From the NCBI GenBank assembly GCA_029260735.1, contig JAJDCR010000030.1, forward strand, positions 1 through 61,894: DNA of 61,894 nucleotides, in the 5' to 3' direction. Position 1 is the first letter of the stretch; each line of letters begins with the position of its first letter. The notes beneath the pieces were generated by a model, which saw only the letters and a program-made list of their open reading frames with translations, was not told the origin of the DNA and ran no database searches. This stretch comes from Planctomycetota bacterium (lineage in GTDB: Bacteria > Planctomycetota > Uabimicrobiia > Uabimicrobiales > Uabimicrobiaceae). Of the stretch, positions 41,616-50,340 are shown piece after piece. Made by a program: the position numbers and the translations under genes.

Positions 41616-43649
41616 ATGTCAGAAATAAAGCAGAAAATAGAAGAACTACGAGATAAAATTTGGTACCATTCTCGCAAATATCATTTAGAGAGTAATCCAG
41701 AAATCAGCGATTTCGAATATGACAAACTCTTTGAAAAACTCCAAGATCTAGAAGAAAAATACCCCGAACAAATCACAGAAGACTCTCCTACCCAAAGAGT
41801 GGCTCCCATTCCTCTTTCGGAGTTTACTCGCCAAGAACATAAAGTTCCCATGCTTTCTATTGAAAATACCTATTCCACAGAAGAACTACAGGAATTCGAC
41901 GAGAGAGTAAAACGTCTTTTAAAAAAAACGGAACCTATCGAATATTTAGTCGAACCAAAAATTGATGGAGCAGCTATCAGTATTTGGTATGAAAATGGAA
42001 AACTCTCTCAAGCTTTAACTCGAGGAGATGGTAGATGGGGAGAGCTTGTTACTCAAAATGTCCGAACCATTCAATCCTTGCCCTTAAAGCTCTTATCTGA
42101 CCAAGCACAAATTTCTTCTCTCCTCGAAGTTCGCGGAGAAATTTACCTTTCTCATAAAGAATTTCAGAGAATCAATGAAATGCGCTGTGCTTCTGGAGAG
42201 GCTACTTTTGCTAATCCTAGAAACTCTGCAGCTGGAACCTTAAAACTCCTTGATCCGAGCATTGTCTCTGAGAGAAAGCTCGATTTTCTAGCTCATAGTT
42301 TGGGGTATGCAGAAGGACTAAGTGCACAAACCCAGGAAGAGGTATTAAAAACTTTTAGTAAATACGGCATTCCTGTTAATCCCAATGGAATAAAAGCTCC
42401 TAGTATTGAAGTTGTTATCAAAACATGCCAAGAGTGGGAAGAAAAACGTAATTCTTTGCCTTACGATATCGATGGCATGGTGGTTAAAGTCAATCGTATG
42501 GATTGGCAAGCTCAGATGGGCTCCACTTCAAGAGCACCTCGTTGGGCTGTTGCTTATAAATTTACCCAAGAAGAAGTCATGACTCGCTTACGAGAGATTC
42601 ATGTTCAAGTGGGTAAAGGAGGAACTCTGACTCCCGTTGCCATCTTAGATCCTGTCCATCTTGCTGGAACAGTGGTTAAACGTGCTTCTCTTCACAACTA
42701 CGATGATATTAAGCGCAAAGGAATTTACCAAGGAGATTGGGTTACAATTACCAAAGCAGGGGAAATCATTCCTCAAGTTCTTCGAGCTCATCCTGAAAAA
42801 CGCACAGGAGAAGAGATCGCTATCCTTGAGCCTACCACTTGCCCTGCTTGTCACTCTGAAGTCAAAAAAGATGATAACGGAGTTTACTTGCGCTGTACAA
42901 ATCAAGAATGTGCTGGAGGATTCAAAGCTCGTCTTAAGTTTTTCGCTTCTCGCCAAGGTATGGAAATTCAAGGTTTGGGAGAAAAACTTATAGAACAACT
43001 CGTCGATACTGGTTTAGTGACGGACTTTGTCGATCTATATAAGCTGACATTTGATGATCTTGAAAATTTAGAGAGAATGGGAAAAAAATCTGCCCATAAT
43101 TTTATAGAAAATATTAAGCAAAGCAAAAAGAAATCTGCAGATAAAGTCATTTTTGCTTTAGGAATTCGTCATGTCGGAAGACGAGCAGCGACTATTTTTG
43201 CCCAAAATTTTTCTACTATGGAGGATTTTTGTCAAGCCTCTATCGATGAGCTAGAGGATATCGATGAAATTGGTCCGGTCATGGCCCTAAGTGTTTTCGA
43301 TTTTTTTCACAGTGGGCCAGGAATGAATATTATCGAAGGATTAAAAGAAGCCGGAGTAGAAATGGAAATGCTTCTGCCCACTACTCGTGAAGAAGGCTCT
43401 CATTTTTTTAGTGAAAAGTCGGTTGTTTTAACAGGAACTTTGACCCATTTTACCCGAGAAGAACTCAAAGAAAAATTGGAAGCTCTAGGAACTGAAGTAA
43501 AATCTTCGATTTCTAAGAACACCGATTATCTCATTGCAGGGGAAAAAGCAGGCTCCAAGTTAAAGAAAGCTCAAAGTTTAAGCATTACTATAATAGAAGA
43601 AGATGAGCTTTTACAGCGATTAGTGACAAAAGAAGAAAAGCAAGATTAA
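41616..43649 (+). CDS. ligA: NAD-dependent DNA ligase
   Basis: 677 aa, full length for LigA. Adenylation Lys115 lies in VEPKIDGAAI, then the OB fold, a four-cysteine zinc finger (CPACHSEV...LRCTNQECAGG), helix-hairpin-helix repeats (FALGIRHVGRRAA) and a C-terminal BRCT domain (about residues 592-670). It seals nicks in replication and repair using NAD+. GAGAG lies just before the ATG. It starts 118 bases after the second TPR gene. Confidence 0.97.
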   Translation: MSEIKQKIEELRDKIWYHSRKYHLESNPEISDFEYDKLFEKLQDLEEKYPEQITEDSPTQRVAPIPLSEFTRQEHKVPMLSIENTYSTEELQEFDERVKRLLKKTEPIEYLVEPKIDGAAISIWYENGKLSQALTRGDGRWGELVTQNVRTIQSLPLKLLSDQAQISSLLEVRGEIYLSHKEFQRINEMRCASGEATFANPRNSAAGTLKLLDPSIVSERKLDFLAHSLGYAEGLSAQTQEEVLKTFSKYGIPVNPNGIKAPSIEVVIKTCQEWEEKRNSLPYDIDGMVVKVNRMDWQAQMGSTSRAPRWAVAYKFTQEEVMTRLREIHVQVGKGGTLTPVAILDPVHLAGTVVKRASLHNYDDIKRKGIYQGDWVTITKAGEIIPQVLRAHPEKRTGEEIAILEPTTCPACHSEVKKDDNGVYLRCTNQECAGGFKARLKFFASRQGMEIQGLGEKLIEQLVDTGLVTDFVDLYKLTFDDLENLERMGKKSAHNFIENIKQSKKKSADKVIFALGIRHVGRRAATIFAQNFSTMEDFCQASIDELEDIDEIGPVMALSVFDFFHSGPGMNIIEGLKEAGVEMEMLLPTTREEGSHFFSEKSVVLTGTLTHFTREELKEKLEALGTEVKSSISKNTDYLIAGEKAGSKLKKAQSLSITIIEEDELLQRLVTKEEKQD

Positions 43650-43672
43650 GAAGAATTTAAATTTGGAGCAGA

Positions 43673-44875
43673 ATGAGCGGAAAACCAAAGATGTCAAAAA
43701 CGAGCAAAGATTTTAGTCTAATTCCCGATGATCTCATAAGAATCGTTGAGCAAAGTTCGTCCCAGAGAATCGATCAACGAAAAGAAAAACGAATGCTCAA
43801 GGAGATAGCTCCTTACCTTAGACACTTAGTTACAAAAGCGGTTAAAGATGCTGCTCAAGTTATCCAACCCTACCGAACAATTCTCAAAAAAGCCAAAAGT
43901 AACCCCAGCAAAAGCGAACAAAGAAACATCATTCGCTCACTTATTAAAGATTATAAAGGTGACGAGAAAGAAATTGTTTCTCTAGCGGACTGTGAAATTC
44001 AAACCCAAATCATTCGCTCCTTATCTAGCAAATTCCCTTTTCTCAAAATCCTTGCTGCTGAAGAAGACCTTACTGCTTCGCAAGATGAATCTAGCCGACA
44101 AAGAAGAGAGTCTCGTTGGGGAGTGGTCATTGACCCCATTGATGGAACTCACGCTTTTCTAAACCTCCACAAGTTTTATGGAATTTCGGTAACTGTTCTC
44201 TATTGCAATAGAGAAGGGAAACAATGCGTTGTAGCTAGTGCCCTTTTTGCTCCCGAATGGATTACTGAAGTAGGTGGTATAGAGCAATCTCCTGGGGTGA
44301 TTTTTGGACGTCAATGGGGAGAAAGAGAAGCCTATCTTGAGGCTGGAGAAAAGCGCTATCCTCTTCAGATAGAACCTGGTATTGATCAGCGATATCCCAA
44401 GGGAAATTGGTGTATGGTGCATGGCAGTCTAGAAAAAATTAGAAATTCTCCCGAAAAATTTGCTCCTTGCTTCGCAGGAGTTCATAAGAGTATTTTGTCC
44501 ATTCAACTGAGTTTAGTTGGTATGCTCTATTGGGCTTCTAATATCCCTGATAAAGTTCGAATTAAGGGACTGAGAACAGAAGGTACGTTAAATAAAAACA
44601 AAACCATCCGTTTTCTCTCTTCGGATTTTCTAGAGGAAAACACTCCTATCCGAGATTTTGTTTACTACCATCCTCCCAGAGGACAAGGAGGTAAAAACAT
44701 TACACCTTGGGATTGGATTTTGTTTTTAGGCTTAATCGAGCTATATCCTGAACATTTCTTAGTAATCCACAAGGAAAAATTTACGATAAACTATCTTTTA
44801 GAAAACCAACAGGGAATAGAACCTCCTTTGATTTGCGGAGTAAAAGAGTTTGCCGAAAAATTAGGCCATTTATAG
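43673..44875 (+). CDS. Inositol monophosphatase/bisphosphate nucleotidase family protein
   Basis: 400 aa. The lithium-sensitive phosphatase motifs are AAEEDL (Glu130, Glu131) and DPIDGTHAFL (Asp154, Asp157). A second Asp motif late in the fold reads TPWDWILFLGLIELYP. It is larger than CysQ or SuhB (about 250-270 aa) through an N-terminal helical extension of about 70 residues and insertions. Substrates in the family are inositol phosphate, PAP or fructose bisphosphate; not decided here. It starts 23 bases after ligA. Confidence 0.82.
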   Translation: MSGKPKMSKTSKDFSLIPDDLIRIVEQSSSQRIDQRKEKRMLKEIAPYLRHLVTKAVKDAAQVIQPYRTILKKAKSNPSKSEQRNIIRSLIKDYKGDEKEIVSLADCEIQTQIIRSLSSKFPFLKILAAEEDLTASQDESSRQRRESRWGVVIDPIDGTHAFLNLHKFYGISVTVLYCNREGKQCVVASALFAPEWITEVGGIEQSPGVIFGRQWGEREAYLEAGEKRYPLQIEPGIDQRYPKGNWCMVHGSLEKIRNSPEKFAPCFAGVHKSILSIQLSLVGMLYWASNIPDKVRIKGLRTEGTLNKNKTIRFLSSDFLEENTPIRDFVYYHPPRGQGGKNITPWDWILFLGLIELYPEHFLVIHKEKFTINYLLENQQGIEPPLICGVKEFAEKLGHL

Positions 44876-44908
44876 AATCTTTGAAGCAAAAACAGAGGAA
44901 TTAATACT

Positions 44909-46120
44909 ATGGTTCAACTCACGGATATTCAAAAAGCTGCGATAACCTTAAAAGGCATCGCCAAGTATACTCCTTTGGAATCATCAAAAAGCTTTTCTGA
45001 AATGGCCCAAGCAAAAGTTTATCTTAAGTTAGAGAATTTGCAAAGCACAGGGGCTTTTAAAATTCGCGGAGCCTACAATAAGATATTCAACTTAAACCCT
45101 GAGGAAAAAAAACAAGGAGTAATTTGCTCTTCTGCGGGCAATCATGCCCAAGGAGTCGCCTACTCGGCCGAAAAGCTTAAAATCCCCAGCACCGTTTACA
45201 TGCCATTTTTCACTCCTCCCCTGAAGGTAATTGCCACAAAATCATACGGAGCTAAAGTCAAGCTCTCCGGAAATATTTACGACGAAGCCTATCAAGCTGC
45301 CCTCGAAGAAGCGAAAACTACCGGAGCTACTTTTGTTCACCCTTTCAATGATAAAGATGTCATTGCCGGACAAGGAACCATCGGTCTAGAAATCTACGAA
45401 CAACTACAAGACCTAGATTATGCCTTTATTCCCGTAGGCGGAGGAGGGTTAATTTCAGGAATTGCCATCGCTCTCAAACATCTCTGTCCCAAAATCAAAA
45501 TCATCGGAGTAGAAGCAAAAGGGGCTCCTGCTATGAAACTATCCTTAGAGGCCGGGCACCTCGTCACTCTCACTGACGTAACAACCATTGCCGATGGTAT
45601 TGCTGTGAAAACAGCCGGAGACCTTACCTTCCCACTCATTCAAAAGTATGTTGACCAAATTGTTACTGTCTCTGACGATGAAACTGCCTTTGCTCTCTAC
45701 CTTCTTTTACAAAGAGCCAAGATGCTTTCAGAGCCAGCCGGAGCCATCGCTCTCGCTGCTGTGATAAACGAAAAAATACCTGAAATCAAAGGCAAAAAAG
45801 TCCTCGCTCTAATCAGCGGAGCCAATGTCAATACGGGACTCCTTACCCAAATCATCGAGCGGGGCATGCTGAAGGAAGGACTCCTCGCTCGTATCTCAAC
45901 CATTGTCCCTGACAAAGCAGGAATCCTCAAAGAAGTCTTAGCAACCCTCTCCGAACTTCGCGTCAACATCAAAGATATTATTCACGAAAGATCTACCACT
46001 GGTGTCCCCGTCGGTTTTGTCAACGTCACGATCGTTTTTCAGACCCTGGGGCCAGAAAATGTTGAGCAAGTTACCCAAGAGTTGGAGAAAAAGGGCTTCC
46101 CTTGTTCTATCTTAAATTAG
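44909..46120 (+). CDS. ilvA: Threonine dehydratase (catabolic/IlvA-type) with ACT domain
   Basis: 403 aa. PLP-binding Lys51 in STGAFKIRGAYNK, the SSAGNHAQG loop and GGGGLISG phosphate loop are clear. A short ACT-like domain (about 325-403, STIVPDKAGILKEVL) resembles the 400-residue forms rather than the 510-residue IlvA. It deaminates threonine to 2-oxobutanoate, toward isoleucine. GAGG lies before the ATG. It is the last gene of the plus-strand run. Confidence 0.92.
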   Translation: MVQLTDIQKAAITLKGIAKYTPLESSKSFSEMAQAKVYLKLENLQSTGAFKIRGAYNKIFNLNPEEKKQGVICSSAGNHAQGVAYSAEKLKIPSTVYMPFFTPPLKVIATKSYGAKVKLSGNIYDEAYQAALEEAKTTGATFVHPFNDKDVIAGQGTIGLEIYEQLQDLDYAFIPVGGGGLISGIAIALKHLCPKIKIIGVEAKGAPAMKLSLEAGHLVTLTDVTTIADGIAVKTAGDLTFPLIQKYVDQIVTVSDDETAFALYLLLQRAKMLSEPAGAIALAAVINEKIPEIKGKKVLALISGANVNTGLLTQIIERGMLKEGLLARISTIVPDKAGILKEVLATLSELRVNIKDIIHERSTTGVPVGFVNVTIVFQTLGPENVEQVTQELEKKGFPCSILN

Positions 46121-46168
46121 TGGTACGCGCTTCGTAATCGGATATCCTTATTTCAACAGTAGTCGGGC

Positions 46169-46294
46169 GAGGCTTATCTGAAACCGTTAAAGAAAAAGAT
46201 CATCGAAAACCTTTCTCAGCACCATGTTCCCTGGAGGGCTTTGGCTCCTGCCGAACAGGGAACATTGTGCTTAAACAGTTTTCGGATAAGCCTC
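46169..46294. repeat. 126-bp palindromic repeat, copy 1 of a two-copy family
   Basis: Outer ends GAGGCTTATCTGAAACCGTT (46169-46188) and AACAGTTTTCGGATAAGCCTC (46274-46294, near-complement) enclose an inner hairpin: AGCACCATGTTCCCTG pairs with CAGGGAACATTGTGCT across GGCTCCTGCCGAA. The same core and right end recur at 60553-60701. It lies 49 bases after the ilvA stop. No ORF inside. Confidence 0.75.
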
Positions 46295-46450
46295 ATTCTA
46301 TATAGACTTACGCCTTAGGTTGACACAAGGTTGACACAAATGGGGTTGCAACCCCAGGCTATAACATGTAACCGCTTCGCGGTAGGCACATTTTAATATG
46401 TATGTTTATCTGGCAAAGCCCATTAAACTTTATCTTTGTTATGTTAGTTT
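46295..46450. other. Intergenic region with short palindromes
   Basis: Holds a direct repeat of AGGTTGACACAA, a GGGGTTGCAACCCC palindrome and an ACCGCTTCGCGGT hairpin. These may be remains of further repeat elements. No gene or promoter was recognised. Confidence 0.45.
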
Positions 46451-46906
46451 TCAACCACTAAACTCAACCAAAGTATGATCCAGCCCGGCTAGCTCTTCCT
46501 CAATAATAGCAGAGATAATCAACCAATCACCTCCGGCTAAACCAGCTCCTATCAAAGGATAGCCAATTCGCTTTTCGGGGAATTGCTCTTGAACTAGCTT
46601 CATAACAGAGCGAATTGCGTCATAATCAACCTTCACTCCTCGCCCTCGCCAATGAAACTGGGTATAGGCATTAACAATCGTGATCTTTTGTCCTTCTCGC
46701 TCTAAAGAGACAGAAGAGAAGGTTCCCAGTTTTTCCCGAGAACCTTTTTCGGTTTGGCAATCTATCTCATAAGCTTCGGGAAAAGTTTGTTTGATGGCTT
46801 TTGCAATGCCCGCTGCCATTTGGCACTGGCAGTTGCAACCATGAATGATAAGATCAAATTCTCCGGCCAGAGCTAATTTAATCAGATCTCCTTGCACTGT
46901 CTTCAT
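46451..46906 (-). CDS. Macro domain protein (ADP-ribose binding)
   Basis: 151 aa from the ATG at 46906 (GGAG upstream, spacing 7); the longer frame overlaps the lipase gene. Single macro domain: VQGDLIKLA, the HGCNCQCQMAAGIAKAI ribose loop, and YPLIGAGLAGGDW. Macro domains bind ADP-ribose or O-acetyl-ADP-ribose and may remove ADP-ribose. It follows the lipase gene by 4 bases, so they are likely co-transcribed. No ADP-ribosyltransferase toxin gene is adjacent. Confidence 0.88.
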   Translation of the reverse strand: MKTVQGDLIKLALAGEFDLIIHGCNCQCQMAAGIAKAIKQTFPEAYEIDCQTEKGSREKLGTFSSVSLEREGQKITIVNAYTQFHWRGRGVKVDYDAIRSVMKLVQEQFPEKRIGYPLIGAGLAGGDWLIISAIIEEELAGLDHTLVEFSG

Positions 46907-46910
46907 TGAT

Positions 46911-48101
46911 TTACTCCGGCAATTGACTGAGCATTTGGGCCAAGTCGGCATAAAAACCTTCTAGCCAAGCCCCTGAAAAAGGTCCTTGGTAGTGGCCAAC
47001 GACTTTAAGGTGATCTTTGCTCTTAATGGTTCCCATGTAATTCCAGACTGCCTTTTGAGGAGTTCCGTTATAATCCACAGCTTTTGCATTGTGAGGAGCT
47101 TTCATCGATATAGTATTGATAACACCGTCATTTTTCCACCAGTCTTTATGGGCAGAAACGGAAGAACCTTGGTAAGATCCCATATAGTGGGAAAAACCCC
47201 AAAGAAAAGGGTTCATACCCAGCTCAGGGACTTCGTATTTGGGCTGAAAAAAGGAGGTATAGGTCTCTTCTGTTCCGTAGCTAAAGTAGAATATGTCTTC
47301 AAAATGGCGGATTTTTTCGTTGAGTTCACGGGCTCCTTCTGGTTTTAAATCGTATAAAGCAAAGTCTTTTCTGTTGGTCTCCATCAAATCGTCCACTCGG
47401 CCTAAAAAATCAGAAAGCGACTCTCCTTTTTTCGGAGTAAAGCCCCAGAAGCCTAAATCAAAATCATATACTTCCCAGTTTGTGCCAGCGATCGCCAAAA
47501 GAGCGGCAATAATCCGTTCGGTGTAGCCGCCAGAAAAATTATCAATCATAGTCGCTAAAGTTGTTCCATTATGAGGAGCAGAGATAGTCGTAATCGACTT
47601 TAACCAACGACTGTTCGTTCCTAGCTTAAAATAATCTTGTTCTAGAAGCTCTGATAAAAGGCGAATCGTTTGGCCCCCCATACTATGACCGATCAAATGA
47701 ACAGGATTCTCTTCACTCCATTCAGGGTGGAAGCCCAAAAAACTCTTACCTAACTGCTCGTGAGGATGCTCTTTTGTATGAGGTAAACCATAGTCTACTT
47801 GGCCCCCTTTGATTTGATAAAAAAGTTGGCAAGCTCGATCATGATTGCAAGAAATGGGCCCGACTGATGCTGTAAAAACAGAGAACTTTTTTTTACGCAG
47901 GTCTTTTTCAATATCTAAGGCCAATCCACCCCAATAATTATATCCCAGAAGCTCTCCTGGCCCCCAACCAGCAAAACCATGAACTAAAACAATAGGATGT
48001 TTGTTCATTAATTTTTTCTCCGCAGAAATTTGTTTGTCTTCTCCCATAACTCCTATTTGTCCTAAAATGGAAAGACATAAAACAAAGATGTATTTATTCA
48101 T
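46911..48101 (-). CDS. Secreted triacylglycerol lipase, family I.5-like
   Basis: 396 aa from the ATG at 48101 (GGGGAT upstream; the longer frame is within the kinase gene). Signal peptide about 1-20. PIVLVHGFAGWGPGELLGYNYWGG is typical of the thermostable Geobacillus/staphylococcal lipases, with Ser140 in GHSMGGQ and the His in KDHLKVVG. NDGVINTISM also matches that family. Such lipases are best known in Firmicutes, so transfer is possible. Export, and probably fat or ester hydrolysis outside the cell. Confidence 0.87.
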   Translation of the reverse strand: MNKYIFVLCLSILGQIGVMGEDKQISAEKKLMNKHPIVLVHGFAGWGPGELLGYNYWGGLALDIEKDLRKKKFSVFTASVGPISCNHDRACQLFYQIKGGQVDYGLPHTKEHPHEQLGKSFLGFHPEWSEENPVHLIGHSMGGQTIRLLSELLEQDYFKLGTNSRWLKSITTISAPHNGTTLATMIDNFSGGYTERIIAALLAIAGTNWEVYDFDLGFWGFTPKKGESLSDFLGRVDDLMETNRKDFALYDLKPEGARELNEKIRHFEDIFYFSYGTEETYTSFFQPKYEVPELGMNPFLWGFSHYMGSYQGSSVSAHKDWWKNDGVINTISMKAPHNAKAVDYNGTPQKAVWNYMGTIKSKDHLKVVGHYQGPFSGAWLEGFYADLAQMLSQLPE

Positions 48102-48136
48102 GAGATCCCCAATATAATAAACTCTGACTATTCTAA

Positions 48137-49987
48137 TTATTCTAATGATAAGGGAAGCCAAAAGCTAAATGATGAGCCTTCTTTTAATTTACTGTCGACA
48201 GTAATCTCCCCTCTCAGCATCTGACAATACTTTTGGCTAATAAATAAACCCACTCCCATTCCTTCATACTCTCGGGCTAGTGATGAATCTACTTGAGAGA
48301 AGAGCTGGAAAAGCTTTTTTCTATCATCACTATCAATACCGATACCTGTATCTGAAACAGAAAAAAATACTCCTTCGACAGAATCTTGAGATTGATTTTC
48401 TACAATAAGAGTGATTTTTCCCTCTTGGCAAAACTTACAAGCATTAGAAAGTAAGTTAAAGAGAATTTGTCGTAACTTAATAATATCTGTTCGAATGGTT
48501 TCCGTTTTAAGAGCAGAAGAAACAATCAACTTATTGTTGTTTTTCATGGCCAGCGGTCGAACAGATGCTTCCAACTCTTTAATGATATGGTCTAAGGAAT
48601 AGTCCAAACAGACTGTTAAAGCTTTCCCGGACTCAATTTTTGCTACCTCTAAAAGATCTATAATAATTTGGAGGAGGTCTTGTCCTGATCTTTGGATAAC
48701 CTTTAAGCTACTAACCGTTTCTTCCTGAGGAATAATGTCACCCTCTTCTATTAAAATTTCGCTATAGCCAATAATGGCATTGAGAGGTGTGCGCAATTCG
48801 TGGCTCATATTAGCTAAAAACAAACTCTTTGCTTGGCTCGCTTCTTCTGCTAAATTCTTTGCTGTAACTAATGCATCTTCTGTTTTCTGACGTTTTTCAA
48901 TTTCTTCTCGTAAGAGTTGGTTGCTTTTTGTTAGTTCTTCTGTCCGTTCAGTAACTTTTTTTTGAATAGACTCTGTTCGAGAAGACATCAAAGAAAAAAT
49001 TATAGCAATAGACAGCGTCACTAAAAAAATAAAGCCTAGTAATAACCAAGGATAAATTTGAGTAAAAAAAGAATGTGGGGTGCTTTTCTGGTGCCAGAGG
49101 AGAATCCATTCTCGTCCAAAAACAGTTAAGGAAGTTCGAGTTTTTAAACGATAATCGTTAGAAGGAGAGCCATAGAGAATAGTTTTATTCGTTTCTTCAG
49201 TGACATCATAAACCAGCAGGGAAATATTTTTATTCGCCAAATGCGCCGTAATCTTATCAATCATGTTATTGAGATTATAAGCCCCCATGACAAAACCTTC
49301 GATCTTTTCCTTTTTTATTTCTTTTACTATAGGAGGAGAAGCTTTGTTTTCGTAATAAAAAAGAGGAGCAAATATAAATATTCCCACATGATCTCCTTCT
49401 TTCTCTCCAAAAGAGACTCGAGATGACGCTTTAACCTGACCACTTTTTCGTGCTTTTTCAATTGCAAATAAGAAAGGTTTTTCACTCGCGATATCAAAAC
49501 CAAGGGGACTGACCACAGTAGTTCTTGATTCACTGTAATAAACAGGGAAATACTCGGATCTTTCCTTTGCTGGGACAAGATCTCCTTGGGGAGTTTTTTC
49601 TTTGAATTGAAACTGGGGATATTCTTTTTGAGCGCGTTTCTCGTACTCTAAGCGAAGAAAATGGGGAACAAAAGGCAACCAGTGAAGAGATTGAATGAAG
49701 GGGTATTTTTCTAAAAGAAGAGTAGTGTATATTTTAAATTCATTTCGGTCTACAAAATCGGAAGCTTTGTAGAGAGAGCGAATTCCCAGAAGAATTCCTT
49801 CGTTAAGATCAAGGTTGGCTTTGAGCTGAATAGTCTCTGTGTCTGCTTGGTGAGAAAAATCTTTTTCTAACTGCAGCTTAATCCTATTTTTTGTAATTAA
49901 GAAAATTGTAATAGCTGTAGAAATACCAACAACAAGGATTAGCAAAATTAGGCGGGGTTGTTTTTTCAAAATCAATTTATTCCCCAA
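48137..49987 (-). CDS. CHASE-domain hybrid-less sensor histidine kinase
   Basis: 616 aa. Membrane helix about 11-33, a periplasmic CHASE sensor domain (about 45-300; SLHWLPFVP and FPVYYSESR typical), second helix about 312-336, then dimerisation helix with His396 in [13 protein letters not shown], and an ATPase domain with N box (Asn515) and DTGIG at 546-550. CHASE domains sense small molecules such as cytokinin-like ligands. No response regulator is adjacent. It ends 35 bases before the lipase start, but both have their own sites. Confidence 0.9.
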   Translation of the reverse strand: MGNKLILKKQPRLILLILVVGISTAITIFLITKNRIKLQLEKDFSHQADTETIQLKANLDLNEGILLGIRSLYKASDFVDRNEFKIYTTLLLEKYPFIQSLHWLPFVPHFLRLEYEKRAQKEYPQFQFKEKTPQGDLVPAKERSEYFPVYYSESRTTVVSPLGFDIASEKPFLFAIEKARKSGQVKASSRVSFGEKEGDHVGIFIFAPLFYYENKASPPIVKEIKKEKIEGFVMGAYNLNNMIDKITAHLANKNISLLVYDVTEETNKTILYGSPSNDYRLKTRTSLTVFGREWILLWHQKSTPHSFFTQIYPWLLLGFIFLVTLSIAIIFSLMSSRTESIQKKVTERTEELTKSNQLLREEIEKRQKTEDALVTAKNLAEEASQAKSLFLANMSHELRTPLNAIIGYSEILIEEGDIIPQEETVSSLKVIQRSGQDLLQIIIDLLEVAKIESGKALTVCLDYSLDHIIKELEASVRPLAMKNNNKLIVSSALKTETIRTDIIKLRQILFNLLSNACKFCQEGKITLIVENQSQDSVEGVFFSVSDTGIGIDSDDRKKLFQLFSQVDSSLAREYEGMGVGLFISQKYCQMLRGEITVDSKLKEGSSFSFWLPLSLE

Positions 49988-50049
49988 TGATTAAACTAAA
50001 TCTGAAAGTTTGGAATTATTTTTTGACTCAGAATATTTTACTTAAATAT

Positions 50050-50077
50050 ATTATAGTTTATTTTTTGGGGGAGGCAA
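50050..50077 (-). promoter_or_regulatory. Possible sigma70-type promoter of the histidine kinase gene
   Basis: On the minus strand TTGCCT (50077-50072) and TATAAT (50055-50050) are separated by 16 bases, about 63 bases before the kinase ATG. The -10 is perfect and the -35 is partial. Confidence 0.4.
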
Positions 50078-50096
50078 AAGAAATTTAACTAAAAGT

Positions 50097-50129
50097 AAAA
50101 AAAACCTGTCTAGTTAAAACTAGACAGGT
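50097..50129 (-). terminator. Rho-independent terminator of the feo operon
   Basis: A perfect 12-bp stem (50104-50115 with 50118-50129), ACCTGTCTAGTT and its complement with a 2-base centre, followed on the minus strand by a run of eight T. It lies downstream of the FeoB-associated gene. Confidence 0.85.
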
Positions 50130-50194
50130 CATCAGTCTCACTAATCTTAGGCGATACGCATTAATTTATTTTAATGAGTATTTAAATAAGTTTA

Positions 50195-50335
50195 CTAAGC
50201 TTTATCTTTATGGCAACCAGAACAACCACCACATTCTCCTGCCAGATTTTTTTGCCAACTGAGAATACTTCTTCGGATCAAAAAAATAGCAGCCCAAGCA
50301 ACCAGAAATAAAGCTACAATATCTTGGATATTCAT
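50195..50335 (-). CDS. FeoB-associated Cys-rich membrane protein
   Basis: 46 aa from the ATG at 50335, five bases after feoB; longer frames overlap feoB. One membrane helix (about 6-22) and a C-terminal GECGGCSGCHKDKA motif match the small FeoB-associated family. The Cys/His tail probably binds iron or helps couple it to FeoB. Confidence 0.85.
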   Translation of the reverse strand: MNIQDIVALFLVAWAAIFLIRRSILSWQKNLAGECGGCSGCHKDKA

Positions 50336-50340
50336 AATAG

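Noticed and set aside
48101..48161. Extended start for the lipase gene
   Set aside because: It would overlap the kinase gene end and bury the signal peptide; ATG 48101 has a site and clean signal.
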